DNA of 64,000 bases, taken from NCBI RefSeq assembly GCF_000400365.1, contig NZ_BAOG01000054.1:60929-124928 (forward strand). The letters run 5' to 3'. The notes below the pieces were generated by a model. That model searched no databases. It worked only from the letters and a program-made list of their open reading frames with translations, and was not told the DNA's origin. A program made the translations under genes and the position numbers. Origin of the DNA: Vibrio jasicida CAIM 1864 = LMG 25398 (GTDB lineage: Bacteria; Pseudomonadota; Gammaproteobacteria; Enterobacterales; Vibrionaceae). This document shows, piece after piece, positions 44,663 through 53,594 of the stretch (positions within the stretch are counted from its first letter, which is position 1; the number at the start of each line of letters is the position of its first letter).

Positions 44663-45280
44663 ATGTCTCGTTATTGTTCTCAGTGTGGAAAATCGCGCAA
44701 AGCCTGTATTTGCCAATGGATTGTACCGCTAGCAAGCGAGGTTGAACTTATCATTCTTCAGCATACGAGTGAAGAACATCGTCCTCTTGGTACGGCACGG
44801 ATTCTCAATTTGAGCCTAAATCATTGTACTTGCCTGATTGGAGAAGACTTTTCTGACAGTGCGGCCTTGAATGCGTTGCTTGAAGATGAAACCTACCAAC
44901 ATTTCATTCTTTACCCTTCAGAGCAATCGTTGTGCCTTTCAGAATTGGCGACGGTTGCAGAAGTGCCCGATAAGAAAACACGTTTAATCTTACTCGACGG
45001 TACTTGGAAGAAAGCCTACAAGATGTGGCAACTGTCGACGAACCTTCATACTATCCAGACGGTTAAACTACCGGAAGACTTACAAGGTCATTATACGATT
45101 CGTAAAGCGCCTTCTGATAACAGCTTGTCGACGGTAGAAGCGGGGTTTCATGCGCTCTCGTTACTTCAACCTAGCGAGGATCTTACTCCTTTGTTGATTG
45201 CTTTTGAGAAGATGATTGAATTTCAAATCGCCCAGATGCCTCCGGGCGTATTTGAGAAGAACTATCTGAAAGGTGAGTAG
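44663..45280 (+). CDS. tapT: tRNA-uridine aminocarboxypropyltransferase, DTW family (TapT/YfiP)
   Basis: 205 residues. The name-giving motif is visible as LLDGTWKKAYKM, and the N-terminal cysteine set is CSQCGKSRKACICQW. The enzyme transfers the 3-amino-3-carboxypropyl group of S-adenosylmethionine to uridine 47 of tRNA (acp3U). Length fits. It starts three bases from the likely start of the divergent rhombosortase gene and ends 19 bases before the convergent dgt gene. Confidence 0.88.
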   Translation: MSRYCSQCGKSRKACICQWIVPLASEVELIILQHTSEEHRPLGTARILNLSLNHCTCLIGEDFSDSAALNALLEDETYQHFILYPSEQSLCLSELATVAEVPDKKTRLILLDGTWKKAYKMWQLSTNLHTIQTVKLPEDLQGHYTIRKAPSDNSLSTVEAGFHALSLLQPSEDLTPLLIAFEKMIEFQIAQMPPGVFEKNYLKGE

Positions 45281-45299
45281 CGAATCTATAGAGCATTCT

Positions 45300-46637
45300 C
45301 TATAAGACAATTGAAGAAAACAACTGACGGTGCAGCTTCTGTGCATGGCCGTCGGTCATCGCTGAGATGTAATCTGCAATGACGCGCATTTTTGCACTCT
45401 CATCCATTGCTTCTTTCCAAAGTTCTTGAGTGTGTTTGGGTAGCAAGCGTTCAGGATCTGCACTGAGCGCTTCAAATAAATCCATGATGATTTGCTGGCC
45501 TTTGTATTCAACAATCTGTACTTGATGAATTTGAATCACATATTGGCTCACGAAGTGTTTCAATACTTCTAGTGCTTTTGCCATATGAGGTTCTAAACAG
45601 GCGTTCCAAGCCAGTAAGTGGTTATTGAATGGCTCATCAACTACTTTGATTGAAATACTCGTCAATAGGGCGTTAACCATGCCACCAATCGCGTCTTTAC
45701 GTCGATGATGTTTACCACTAAACAACATTTGACCGATGGAACCGATGTGTTCTTCAAACCAAGGGTCTCCGCAATCTGCAAGCTGGCTTGCTGCCCCTTC
45801 TTGCCACTGCTGTCGAGTTACCATACCAAGCACAATGGCATCTTCTAAATCATGTACGCCATAGGCGATGTCGTCCGCTAGCTCCATTATTGAGCAGTCC
45901 AAAGACTTAAACCGAGTTTTACAGTGCTCCAAGTCTGATTCAGGGCGGCAACGCATTTGGCTTAGTAGTGCTTTGTCGTTTTCGGTCAGGGGCGCAATGA
46001 CCCAATCGAATAAATCCTTATCGCAATCATAAATGCCTTTGGCAGGGCTCCAATCTTTGGCTTTGAGTTTGCGTTGATGCTCAACCGGGTCCGGTAGGCG
46101 CGTGGAGCGTGTTTGACTAAGCAGAGCTGGGTACTTTATTAAACCGAGTAAAGCGCGACGTGATAGGTTCATGCCGAAGTGCTCGGTATAAGGTTCAAGC
46201 TTGGTGACGATACGGAAGGTTTGAGCATTGCCTTCAAAGCCGCCGTGATCACGCATCATGTAGTTTAAGGCGACTTCACCACCATGCCCATAAGGGGGAT
46301 GACCAATGTCGTGTGCGAGACACAATGAATCGATCAAGCTGTCAGACGGCAGTAGATCTCGAAATTCAGGTTGCTTCTTTTTTAGTTGGGCAACAATACC
46401 TGTTCCAAGCTGCGCTGCTTCTAGAGAGTGGGTGAGTCGAGTTCGGTGAAAATCTTCCAAGCTGTTGCCATGCACTTGGGTCTTCGCTTGTAAGCGTCGA
46501 AATGCTGCAGAATGCAGAATGCGTGCACGATCACGTTGATACGGGCTACGATGGTCATCGCGGCGGATTTTATGTTCATCATCATGGCGTTCTTGCCATA
46601 AAGCGTTTAATTCAAATGACACATTTCTCTCCATCAA
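45300..46637 (-). CDS. dgt: dGTP triphosphohydrolase-like HD protein
   Basis: A 445-residue HD-domain phosphohydrolase. The signature HSLEAAQLG..LAHDIGHPPYGHGGE has the metal-binding His and Asp residues; FRRLQAKTQVHG and DIAYGVHDLEDA complete the family pattern. dGTPases cleave dGTP to deoxyguanosine and triphosphate and influence nucleotide pools; some of them defend against phage. It begins immediately after yfbR on the same strand, so the two are one operon. The subtype follows the shorter 'dGTPase-like' branch rather than E. coli Dgt (505 residues), so substrate range is uncertain. Confidence 0.87.
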   Translation of the reverse strand: MMERNVSFELNALWQERHDDEHKIRRDDHRSPYQRDRARILHSAAFRRLQAKTQVHGNSLEDFHRTRLTHSLEAAQLGTGIVAQLKKKQPEFRDLLPSDSLIDSLCLAHDIGHPPYGHGGEVALNYMMRDHGGFEGNAQTFRIVTKLEPYTEHFGMNLSRRALLGLIKYPALLSQTRSTRLPDPVEHQRKLKAKDWSPAKGIYDCDKDLFDWVIAPLTENDKALLSQMRCRPESDLEHCKTRFKSLDCSIMELADDIAYGVHDLEDAIVLGMVTRQQWQEGAASQLADCGDPWFEEHIGSIGQMLFSGKHHRRKDAIGGMVNALLTSISIKVVDEPFNNHLLAWNACLEPHMAKALEVLKHFVSQYVIQIHQVQIVEYKGQQIIMDLFEALSADPERLLPKHTQELWKEAMDESAKMRVIADYISAMTDGHAQKLHRQLFSSIVL

Positions 46638-47222
46638 CTAGCTAATTTCATCCAGCGATAATTCAAAACTTGGGGCAAAGGTATGAAGGAAGTATTCCAT
46701 TTCCGGTGTTTTGCGTTCTTGCAATGTGATATCTAAGCGTTTCTTTGCCAAGGCAAATTCGTGATTACCTGCACTGAGTTCTTCCAAGCATTTAAGGTAC
46801 GCACAGATAGAATCTGCTTGCTTAACGATTTTCGCGTCTTCTTCATGAGCGGAATGCGAGAGCAAGTAGGGTGCGAAATCATCTTGAAACTCTTCAGGTA
46901 ACATTGAGAGCAGTTTTTGTTCTGCCGCTGCTTCAATCTTCTTATATTCTTTAGAAATTTCAGGGTTGTAGTACTTAACGGGGGTCGGTAGATCCCCAGT
47001 GAGTACTTCACTCGAATCATGGTACATGGCGAGTATAGCGATACGTTCAGGGTTTAGTGTACCGCCGAATTTTTTGTTTTTAATTAATGCTAGGGCATGC
47101 GCTACGAAGGCAACTTGTAAGCTGTGTTCAGAGACATTTTCTGGCGAGACTGAGCGCATCAGTGGCCAGCGTTGGATGAGCTTCATTCGGGCCAAGTGGG
47201 CGAAAAAATGGCTTTCTTTCAT
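46638..47222 (-). CDS. yfbR: 5'-deoxynucleotidase YfbR
   Basis: A 194-residue HD-domain enzyme. FFAHLARMKLIQRWPLMRSVSPENVSEHS and AMYHDSSEVLTGDLPTPVKY match YfbR closely, with the His and HD metal ligands in place. It removes the phosphate of deoxynucleoside 5'-monophosphates. Stop and start of yfbR and dgt abut, so the pair probably works together in dNTP turnover. alaA (YfbQ) lies next, as it does in E. coli. Confidence 0.93.
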   Translation of the reverse strand: MKESHFFAHLARMKLIQRWPLMRSVSPENVSEHSLQVAFVAHALALIKNKKFGGTLNPERIAILAMYHDSSEVLTGDLPTPVKYYNPEISKEYKKIEAAAEQKLLSMLPEEFQDDFAPYLLSHSAHEEDAKIVKQADSICAYLKCLEELSAGNHEFALAKKRLDITLQERKTPEMEYFLHTFAPSFELSLDEIS

Positions 47223-47282
47223 TGCACTCTCCTATGTACCGATCCCACAAACCGTTCGTAAGTGACATTGGTATTTGATACG

Positions 47283-47307
47283 AAAAAGGAGCTCACTAGG
47301 AGCTCCT
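47283..47307 (-). terminator. terminator of alaA (minus strand)
   Basis: AGGAGCTC pairs with GAGCTCCT (47287-47294 with 47300-47307). Read on the minus strand it is followed by a T-run. Confidence 0.75.
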
Positions 47308-47336
47308 CTAAGCATATGAGAGATCAGCAGTAATTA

Positions 47337-48551
47337 CTACTGGCTATACGTTGATAGGAAACGCTCAAAGCGGCCAATCGCGGTTTCGAGATCTTCTACG
47401 TGCGGCAGTGTAACAATACGGAAGTGATCCGGTTTCGGCCAGTTAAAGCCAGAACCTTGTACCAGAAGTACTTTTTCTTGCTTCAAGAAGTCGAGCACCA
47501 TTTGTTGGTCATTCTTAATGTTGTACATCTTGGTGTCGATTTTCGGGAATAAATACATCGCACCTTTCGGCTTCACACATGAAACACCAGGGATCTGGTT
47601 GATCAGTTCGTAAGCTCGGTTACGTTGCTCAAGCAAACGACCACCCGGCAAGATCAGCTCATTAATACTCTGGTAGCCACCCAATGCGGTTTGAATCGCA
47701 TGTTGCATTGGTACGTTGGCACATAAACGCATCGAAGAAAGCAGTTCTAAGCCATTGATGTAACCTTGTGCTAGATGTTTAGGACCCGTTAGGAACATCC
47801 AACCACCACGGAAACCACAAACGCGATACGCTTTTGAAAGACCGTTGAACGTCATCACCAATACATCTTCTGTTAGCGTTGCAACCGAGGTGTGTGTCGC
47901 GCCGTCGTAAAGGACTTTGTCGTAGATTTCATCAGCGAAGATGATCAGGTTGTGTTGGCGCGCAATCTCGATAACTTCTAATAGGAAATCACGACTGTAT
48001 ACCGCACCTGTTGGGTTGTTCGGGTTGATAAGAACAATACCACGGGTTTTTGGCGTGATTTTCTTTTTGATGTCTTCAAGGTCTGGGTACCAGTCTGCCC
48101 CTTCATCACAGATATAATGCACAGGTTTACCGCCAGACAAAGCAACAGATGCCGTCCAAAGCGGGTAGTCTGGCGCAGGGATCAGCATTTCGTCGCCATT
48201 GTTCAGTAATGCTTGCATCGCCATCACGATCAGCTCTGATACACCGTTACCAACGTATACATCTTCAACATCTAACGATCGGATGCCTTTGCGCTGATAG
48301 TGCTGCACGACAGCTTTGCGCGCCGAATAAATGCCTTTGGAATCACAATAGCCTTGAGAAGTTGGCAGATTACGAATGACATCTACTAGAATCTCATCAG
48401 GGGCGTCAAAACCAAATGGGGCGGGGTTACCAATGTTTAGCTTTAGGATTTTATGCCCCTCTTCCTCCATGCGTTTAGCATGTTTGAGTACAGGACCCCT
48501 AATGTCGTAGCAGACATTGTCGAGTTTTGACGACATCCCGATATTTTGCAT
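47337..48551 (-). CDS. alaA: glutamate-pyruvate aminotransferase AlaA (YfbQ)
   Basis: 404 residues of class I PLP aminotransferases. The PLP lysine is in TFNGLSKAYRVCGFRGGW, and family residues appear in NPNNPTGAVY and FADEIYDKVLYDG. MSSKLDNVCYDIRGPVLKHA is the typical AlaA N-terminus. It makes alanine from pyruvate and glutamate. AGGAATT precedes the ATG. Divergent from the menaquinone operon. Confidence 0.95.
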   Translation of the reverse strand: MQNIGMSSKLDNVCYDIRGPVLKHAKRMEEEGHKILKLNIGNPAPFGFDAPDEILVDVIRNLPTSQGYCDSKGIYSARKAVVQHYQRKGIRSLDVEDVYVGNGVSELIVMAMQALLNNGDEMLIPAPDYPLWTASVALSGGKPVHYICDEGADWYPDLEDIKKKITPKTRGIVLINPNNPTGAVYSRDFLLEVIEIARQHNLIIFADEIYDKVLYDGATHTSVATLTEDVLVMTFNGLSKAYRVCGFRGGWMFLTGPKHLAQGYINGLELLSSMRLCANVPMQHAIQTALGGYQSINELILPGGRLLEQRNRAYELINQIPGVSCVKPKGAMYLFPKIDTKMYNIKNDQQMVLDFLKQEKVLLVQGSGFNWPKPDHFRIVTLPHVEDLETAIGRFERFLSTYSQ

Positions 48552-48768
48552 TGCTTAATTCCTAAAAAATCGTTAATTTCTTTATTAAAATACAATAATT
48601 TGTTTTTTATTAGAATAAAAATCTGTAAATTATCCGTTTGGTGATTAAGTTTTGTTCTGTTGGTATCACAGGAATTTGCAAAAGATCGTATACGACCTTG
48701 ATTTGCTTTGGGTCTAAACTTAGAGTAGCCGTCAGTTATCCTTTATCCTCACACGTTTCGAGGTTGAT

Positions 48769-50076
48769 TTGTCACAGTTCCATCAAGCCGTAAATAGAAT
48801 TATCGAGCGAGTTCAGCAAACGGAAGGCAATCAAACACGTTTAATCGAGCCACTCAGCGAGAAACCCAATTTCGCGTTTATAGACTGGCTTGAAGCACAA
48901 CCACTTTTTCCCAAGTTTTACTGGCAGTCCCGTGATACTCGTGAAGAAGTTGTTGCTCTAGGCCAACTCCACTCCTTTGTCGAGCCTGGACCTGCCTATA
49001 CGATCCTTGGTGAAGGCCAACGCGTATGGGGCGGTCGTTCATTTGACGGTCAGCACGAGAAAAATCGTCGCTGTATGCCATCCTTCTTTTTTCTTCCGCA
49101 AATTGAGTTGATTCGGTTTGACCAGCAATGGTCACTTGCGGTGAATATCGCAGAAGATAAAACTCGTACATTAGCAGGCTTGAAAAAGCTGGTCTCTGAT
49201 GTGCCTAGCTTAGCACCAATCTCTTCTCATATCCGTTCGATTGATCACGCTCCGACAGAGCCACAATGGAATAATTTGGTAGAGAAGGTGCTCACTGGTA
49301 TCGACAATGACGAGTTTAAAAAAGTGGTGTTGGCTCGCAAATCGACTGTTCATTTAGATTCGACACTTTCTGCTGCGCAGCTATTGAAAGCGAGCTACCT
49401 CAACAACCATCATAGTTTTCATTTTCTGTTGAGCTTAGACAGTAAACACAGCTTTATGGGATCCACACCAGAGCGTTTGTATTCGCGTATCGGACACGAG
49501 CTACATACAGAAGCATTGGCCGGTACGATAGGCCGTGGCGAGAATGCGACTCAAGATATGGAGTTGGCGAACTGGCTATCTCAAGATTCTAAGAACCTCA
49601 ATGAGAACCAGTATGTGGTGGACGACATTATTGAACGTCTTTCACCCCACTCAGAAAGCGTTGAAGTTGAAACTGATCCTCGTTTGGTTCGCCTGAGAAA
49701 AGTGCAGCATTTAAAGCGTAATATCCATGCGGATCTTAAAACGGGCATTAATGGCGTTCAGTTACTCTCTGCTTTACAGCCGACAGCCGCCGTTGCTGGG
49801 TTGCCCCGTAAAGAGTCGATGCAGTTTATTTTAGATAATGAGCCGTTTGCACGCGGCTGGTATGCAGGCTCCATGGGTTATATCAGCCATGAGCGTGCAG
49901 AGTTTTGTGTCGCAATCAGAAGTGCGTTGATCCTTGAAGAACAAGTTCAACTGTTTGCTGGCGCGGGTATTGTTCCAGGTTCCATTGCAGAGCATGAATG
50001 GGCCGAGTTAGATAAAAAAATGTCAACGTTACTTTCTCTTATTTCAGACCACCCACCGCTTGGGGTTGCATCATGA
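48769..50076 (+). CDS. menF: isochorismate synthase, menaquinone branch
   Basis: 435 residues starting with TTG after GAGG. The chorismate-binding family motifs are VVLARKSTV, GSTPERLYSR, LQPTAAVAGLPR and AGAGIVPGS. It supplies isochorismate to MenD. It is the second isochorismate synthase of this window; the other, EntC, serves the siderophore. It overlaps menD by 4 bases and heads the menFDHBCE operon. Confidence 0.95.
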   Translation: MSQFHQAVNRIIERVQQTEGNQTRLIEPLSEKPNFAFIDWLEAQPLFPKFYWQSRDTREEVVALGQLHSFVEPGPAYTILGEGQRVWGGRSFDGQHEKNRRCMPSFFFLPQIELIRFDQQWSLAVNIAEDKTRTLAGLKKLVSDVPSLAPISSHIRSIDHAPTEPQWNNLVEKVLTGIDNDEFKKVVLARKSTVHLDSTLSAAQLLKASYLNNHHSFHFLLSLDSKHSFMGSTPERLYSRIGHELHTEALAGTIGRGENATQDMELANWLSQDSKNLNENQYVVDDIIERLSPHSESVEVETDPRLVRLRKVQHLKRNIHADLKTGINGVQLLSALQPTAAVAGLPRKESMQFILDNEPFARGWYAGSMGYISHERAEFCVAIRSALILEEQVQLFAGAGIVPGSIAEHEWAELDKKMSTLLSLISDHPPLGVAS

Positions 50077-51791
50077 ATGCTGATCAAGCTGTTTTAAATC
50101 GAATTTGGTCTGAAACCATCCTGACAGAATTAAACCGCTTTGGTGTAAATCATATCTGTATTGCACCAGGTTCTCGCTCTACCCCTTTAACGGTGGAGGC
50201 GGCGGATAATCCAAATTTTACCATTCACACGCACTTTGATGAGCGTGGTTTGGGCTTTATGGCATTAGGGCTAGCGAAAGCCAGTAGAGAGCCTGTGGCA
50301 TTGATCGTGACCTCTGGTACTGCCGTCGCCAATCTGTTGCCCGCTATTGCAGAGGCAAAACTCACTGGTGAAAAGCTGGTGGTATTGACTGCCGATAGAC
50401 CAGTCGAGTTGGTAGGGTGTGGTGCAAATCAAGCCATCAATCAACTTGGTATTTTCTCACAGCATGTTTCTGACAGTCTGAATTTGCCAAGCCCGACATT
50501 GTCTACGCCACTCAACTGGCTTTTGACCTCTGTGGATGAAGTGATGTTCACGCAGCGGCTAAAAGGCAGTGCGGTACACATCAACTGTGCCTTCCCTGAG
50601 CCGTTATACTCAAACGTAGAAAAAAGTACTCACCAAGATTACCTCGATACGGTTGCTGGTTGGAAAGAAAGTCGCGTGACTTATTGTCAACGATTCAACC
50701 CGAAAACGAACAGTGCGATTCCAAGCTGTGGTGACAACAAAGGTATCGTGGTCATTGGGAGTTTGCCTTTAGCCCAAGCACAGGCCGCACGTTCGTTTGC
50801 TGAGCAAATGGGGTGGCCTGTTTTGGCTGATCCTCAAAGTGGTGTGAGTTCGGATTGGGCCCATTTTGATATGTGGTTGCAGCATCCAAGATTGGCGAGC
50901 CAGTTAGATAGCTGTGATTTAGTGGTTCAATTTGGTAGCCGAATCATCTCCAAGCGTTTTAACCACTGGCTCGATAAACATGTTTCGCGTAGCCAACATG
51001 GTAGAGATATTCAATACTGGTATGTTTCTCCACGTTTAGACCGTGATAATCAAAGCCACTTGCCACAATGGCATTGGGCTGAACAACCGAGCTCTTGGGT
51101 AGAACGTACCACAGAGTTTGAATCGGAATATACTGGTTGGGCAGACGACCTTGCGACTGACATTAAGCAAGTGACTCAGCATGCAAAAGGTTTGTTCGTT
51201 TCTGATCCTAAGAGTGAGCTAAGCGAGATTGCATTAGCCATTGATGTTGCAGAGCGCGCAAAAGGTGTTGACCTGTTTGTGGGTAACAGCTTGTTTGTTC
51301 GCTTAATTGATATGTTTGGGAAGCTCGACAATACTGAAGTGTTTACCAACCGTGGTGCTTCAGGCATTGATGGTCTGTTTGCAACGGCAAGCGGGGTGCA
51401 ACGCGCGCGCCAGAACCCGATGTTAATGTTTATTGGTGATACGTCGGCATTGTATGGGTTGAATTCACTGGCGTTGTTTACGCACAGTAAGTTACCGTCA
51501 GTGTTGGTGATTACGAACAATGATGGCGGCGCGATTTTTGATTTACTGCCGGTGCCGCAGGAACATCGTGAGTCGTTCTACCAAATGCCTCATGGTTACG
51601 ACTTTGAGCACGCCGCGAAGCAGTTTGGTTTAGAGTATCGTCAACCAAGCTCATTAGCAGAATACCAATCTTTGGTTTCTGAGCATTTTGCTTCAGGGCA
51701 AGGCGCATTGGTGATTGAAGTGCAAACGCCGTCTAACCAAGCTGTTGAGCATTTAAAATCGTTCAACAAGAATTTGCATGCTCTATTCTGA
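50073..51791 (+). CDS. menD: SEPHCHC synthase (MenD)
   Basis: A 572-residue thiamine-diphosphate enzyme. It condenses isochorismate with 2-oxoglutarate to 2-succinyl-5-enolpyruvyl-6-hydroxy-3-cyclohexene-1-carboxylate. The N-terminus has APGSRSTPLTVEAA and the C-terminal half a ThDP motif (GDTSALYGLNSLAL..NNDGGAIF). Overlaps menF and menH (14 bases), so translation is coupled. Confidence 0.97.
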   Translation: MNADQAVLNRIWSETILTELNRFGVNHICIAPGSRSTPLTVEAADNPNFTIHTHFDERGLGFMALGLAKASREPVALIVTSGTAVANLLPAIAEAKLTGEKLVVLTADRPVELVGCGANQAINQLGIFSQHVSDSLNLPSPTLSTPLNWLLTSVDEVMFTQRLKGSAVHINCAFPEPLYSNVEKSTHQDYLDTVAGWKESRVTYCQRFNPKTNSAIPSCGDNKGIVVIGSLPLAQAQAARSFAEQMGWPVLADPQSGVSSDWAHFDMWLQHPRLASQLDSCDLVVQFGSRIISKRFNHWLDKHVSRSQHGRDIQYWYVSPRLDRDNQSHLPQWHWAEQPSSWVERTTEFESEYTGWADDLATDIKQVTQHAKGLFVSDPKSELSEIALAIDVAERAKGVDLFVGNSLFVRLIDMFGKLDNTEVFTNRGASGIDGLFATASGVQRARQNPMLMFIGDTSALYGLNSLALFTHSKLPSVLVITNNDGGAIFDLLPVPQEHRESFYQMPHGYDFEHAAKQFGLEYRQPSSLAEYQSLVSEHFASGQGALVIEVQTPSNQAVEHLKSFNKNLHALF

Positions 51792-52572
51792 GCACTTTTC
51801 AGCAACGGAAAAGCACCAAGGTAGCACTTTGCCTACTCTGGTGTTTTTGCATGGCTTGTTAGGTAGCGGAGCGGATTGGCATCTATGCTCAAACGCGTTA
51901 CCTCAATTCGAACGTGTGACGATTGACCTTCCTGGTCATGGTCAAAGCCAATCTATTTCTTGCCGTGATCTAGATGATTGCTGCAAATTGCTCAATTCCA
52001 CACTATCTTTACTATTTCCTTCACAACAGCCGCTTATTTTGATTGGTTACTCAATGGGGGGACGCATTGCTATGCATGGCCTTGCGCACCAGTGTTTTTC
52101 AGATCTCAATATTTGTGGTGCCATTGTTGAAGGAGGAAACTTCGGTCTACAAAACGAGTCAGATAAGCAGGCCAGATTAAAGAATGACACTCGCTGGGCA
52201 AAGCGTTTCAAAATTGAGCCTCTTGCTTGTGTTTTGAACGATTGGTACCAACAGTTGGTCTTTTCTTCACTAAACCATGAGCAAAGACAAACATTAGTGA
52301 CAAAACGAAGTGCTAATCTTGGCTCGTCAGTCGCAGATATGTTGCTTGCGACTTCTTTGGCTAAGCAAGGTTATTTGCTACCAGCACTGCAACAACAAGC
52401 GGTTCCGCTGTATTACGTGTGCGGTGCTAAAGACAAAAAATTCAGTCAACTGGCAGAAATGAGCGGGTTGGCATATCGACAAATTGAGGGGGCAGGGCAT
52501 AACGCTCATCAAGAGCAACCCCAAAAGTTTGCGATACAGATTAATCAAATAATTCATTCTCACTTTCAGTGA
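51778..52572 (+). CDS. menH: SHCHC synthase MenH (alpha/beta hydrolase fold)
   Basis: 264 residues. The nucleophile is in IGYSMGGRIAMHG (GxSxG), an Asp lies in GAKDKKF and a His in EGAGHNAHQEQP. It removes pyruvate from the MenD product to give SHCHC. Its start overlaps the last 14 bases of menD, and its end precedes menB by a few bases. Confidence 0.92.
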   Translation: MLYSEHFSATEKHQGSTLPTLVFLHGLLGSGADWHLCSNALPQFERVTIDLPGHGQSQSISCRDLDDCCKLLNSTLSLLFPSQQPLILIGYSMGGRIAMHGLAHQCFSDLNICGAIVEGGNFGLQNESDKQARLKNDTRWAKRFKIEPLACVLNDWYQQLVFSSLNHEQRQTLVTKRSANLGSSVADMLLATSLAKQGYLLPALQQQAVPLYYVCGAKDKKFSQLAEMSGLAYRQIEGAGHNAHQEQPQKFAIQINQIIHSHFQ

Positions 52573-52598
52573 GAGCAACGAGAACAATGGGAATCACC

Positions 52599-53465
52599 AT
52601 GGCTAAAACAGTAGGCATTTCTGAAGAAGAACTTTACGCTCCGGTTCAATGGAAAGATTGCAGCGAGAAATACGAGGATATCCACTATCACAAGTCTGTT
52701 GATGGTATCGCGAAAATTACCATTGCACGTCCACAGGTACGTAATGCTTTCCGTCCTCAAACTGTAAAAGAGATGATTGATGCACTGGCAGATGCGCGTT
52801 ATGACTCGACTGTTGGTGTGATCATCCTGACAGGTCTAGGTGAAGATGCGTTCTGTTCTGGCGGTGACCAGAAGATCCGTGGCGACTACGGCGGCTACAA
52901 AGACGACCAAGGTACGCACCACCTAAACGTATTAGACTTCCAACGCGATATTCGTACTTGTCCAAAACCAGTGATCGCATCGGTCGCAGGTTGGGCTGTC
53001 GGTGGTGGTCACGTGTTGCACATGATGTGTGACCTGACGATTGCGGCGGAGAATGCACAATTTGGTCAAACTGGTCCTAAGGTGGGCTCTTTTGATGGCG
53101 GTTGGGGCGCGTCTTACATGGCTCGTATCGTAGGTCAGAAGAAAGCTCGCGAAATCTGGTTCCTATGTCGTTTCTACAACGCTCAAGAAGCGGTAGACAT
53201 GGGTCTAGTAAACACAGTAGTGCCACTAGCGGATCTAGAGAAAGAAACCGTTCGTTGGTGTCGTGAAGTACTGCAACACAGCCCAATGGCACTGCGTTGC
53301 TTGAAAGCCGCATTGAACGCGGACTGTGATGGTCAAGCGGGCTTGCAAGAACTGGCTGGTAACGCAACCATGATGTTCTACATGACAGATGAAGGCCAAG
53401 AAGGTCGTAACGCATTCAACGAGAAACGTCGCCCAGACTTCGATAAGTTCCCTCGTAACCCATAA
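52599..53465 (+). CDS. menB: 1,4-dihydroxy-2-naphthoyl-CoA synthase
   Basis: 288 residues of the crotonase fold. Conserved MenB blocks are SGGDQKIRGDYGGYKD, GWAVGGGHVLHMMCDLTIAA and FGQTGPKVGSFDGGWGASYMARIVG. It closes the second ring of the naphthoquinone. The start at 52599 (MAKTVGISEE) has GGGA seven bases upstream; an ATG at 52587 and a GTG at 52569 are also in frame. A hairpin follows before menC. Confidence 0.96.
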   Translation: MAKTVGISEEELYAPVQWKDCSEKYEDIHYHKSVDGIAKITIARPQVRNAFRPQTVKEMIDALADARYDSTVGVIILTGLGEDAFCSGGDQKIRGDYGGYKDDQGTHHLNVLDFQRDIRTCPKPVIASVAGWAVGGGHVLHMMCDLTIAAENAQFGQTGPKVGSFDGGWGASYMARIVGQKKAREIWFLCRFYNAQEAVDMGLVNTVVPLADLEKETVRWCREVLQHSPMALRCLKAALNADCDGQAGLQELAGNATMMFYMTDEGQEGRNAFNEKRRPDFDKFPRNP

Positions 53466-53475
53466 TCCGTATAGA

Positions 53476-53509
53476 AGAGGAGCCTTTGTGCTCCTCTGTT
53501 TCGTTTTTC
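53476..53509 (+). terminator. hairpin between menB and menC
   Basis: AGAGGAGC pairs with GCTCCTCT (53476-53483 with 53490-53497), followed by GTTTCGTTTTTC. It may reduce read-through into menCE rather than stop it, as no clear promoter is seen after it. Confidence 0.6.
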
Positions 53510-53594
53510 GTCCTGAGCGCCTCGCCCTCTGGGAGGTTAGCGGGTTCTCTCGCTAAAAAGTTCAGAATATATGGTATTACATAGGATTCGAATT

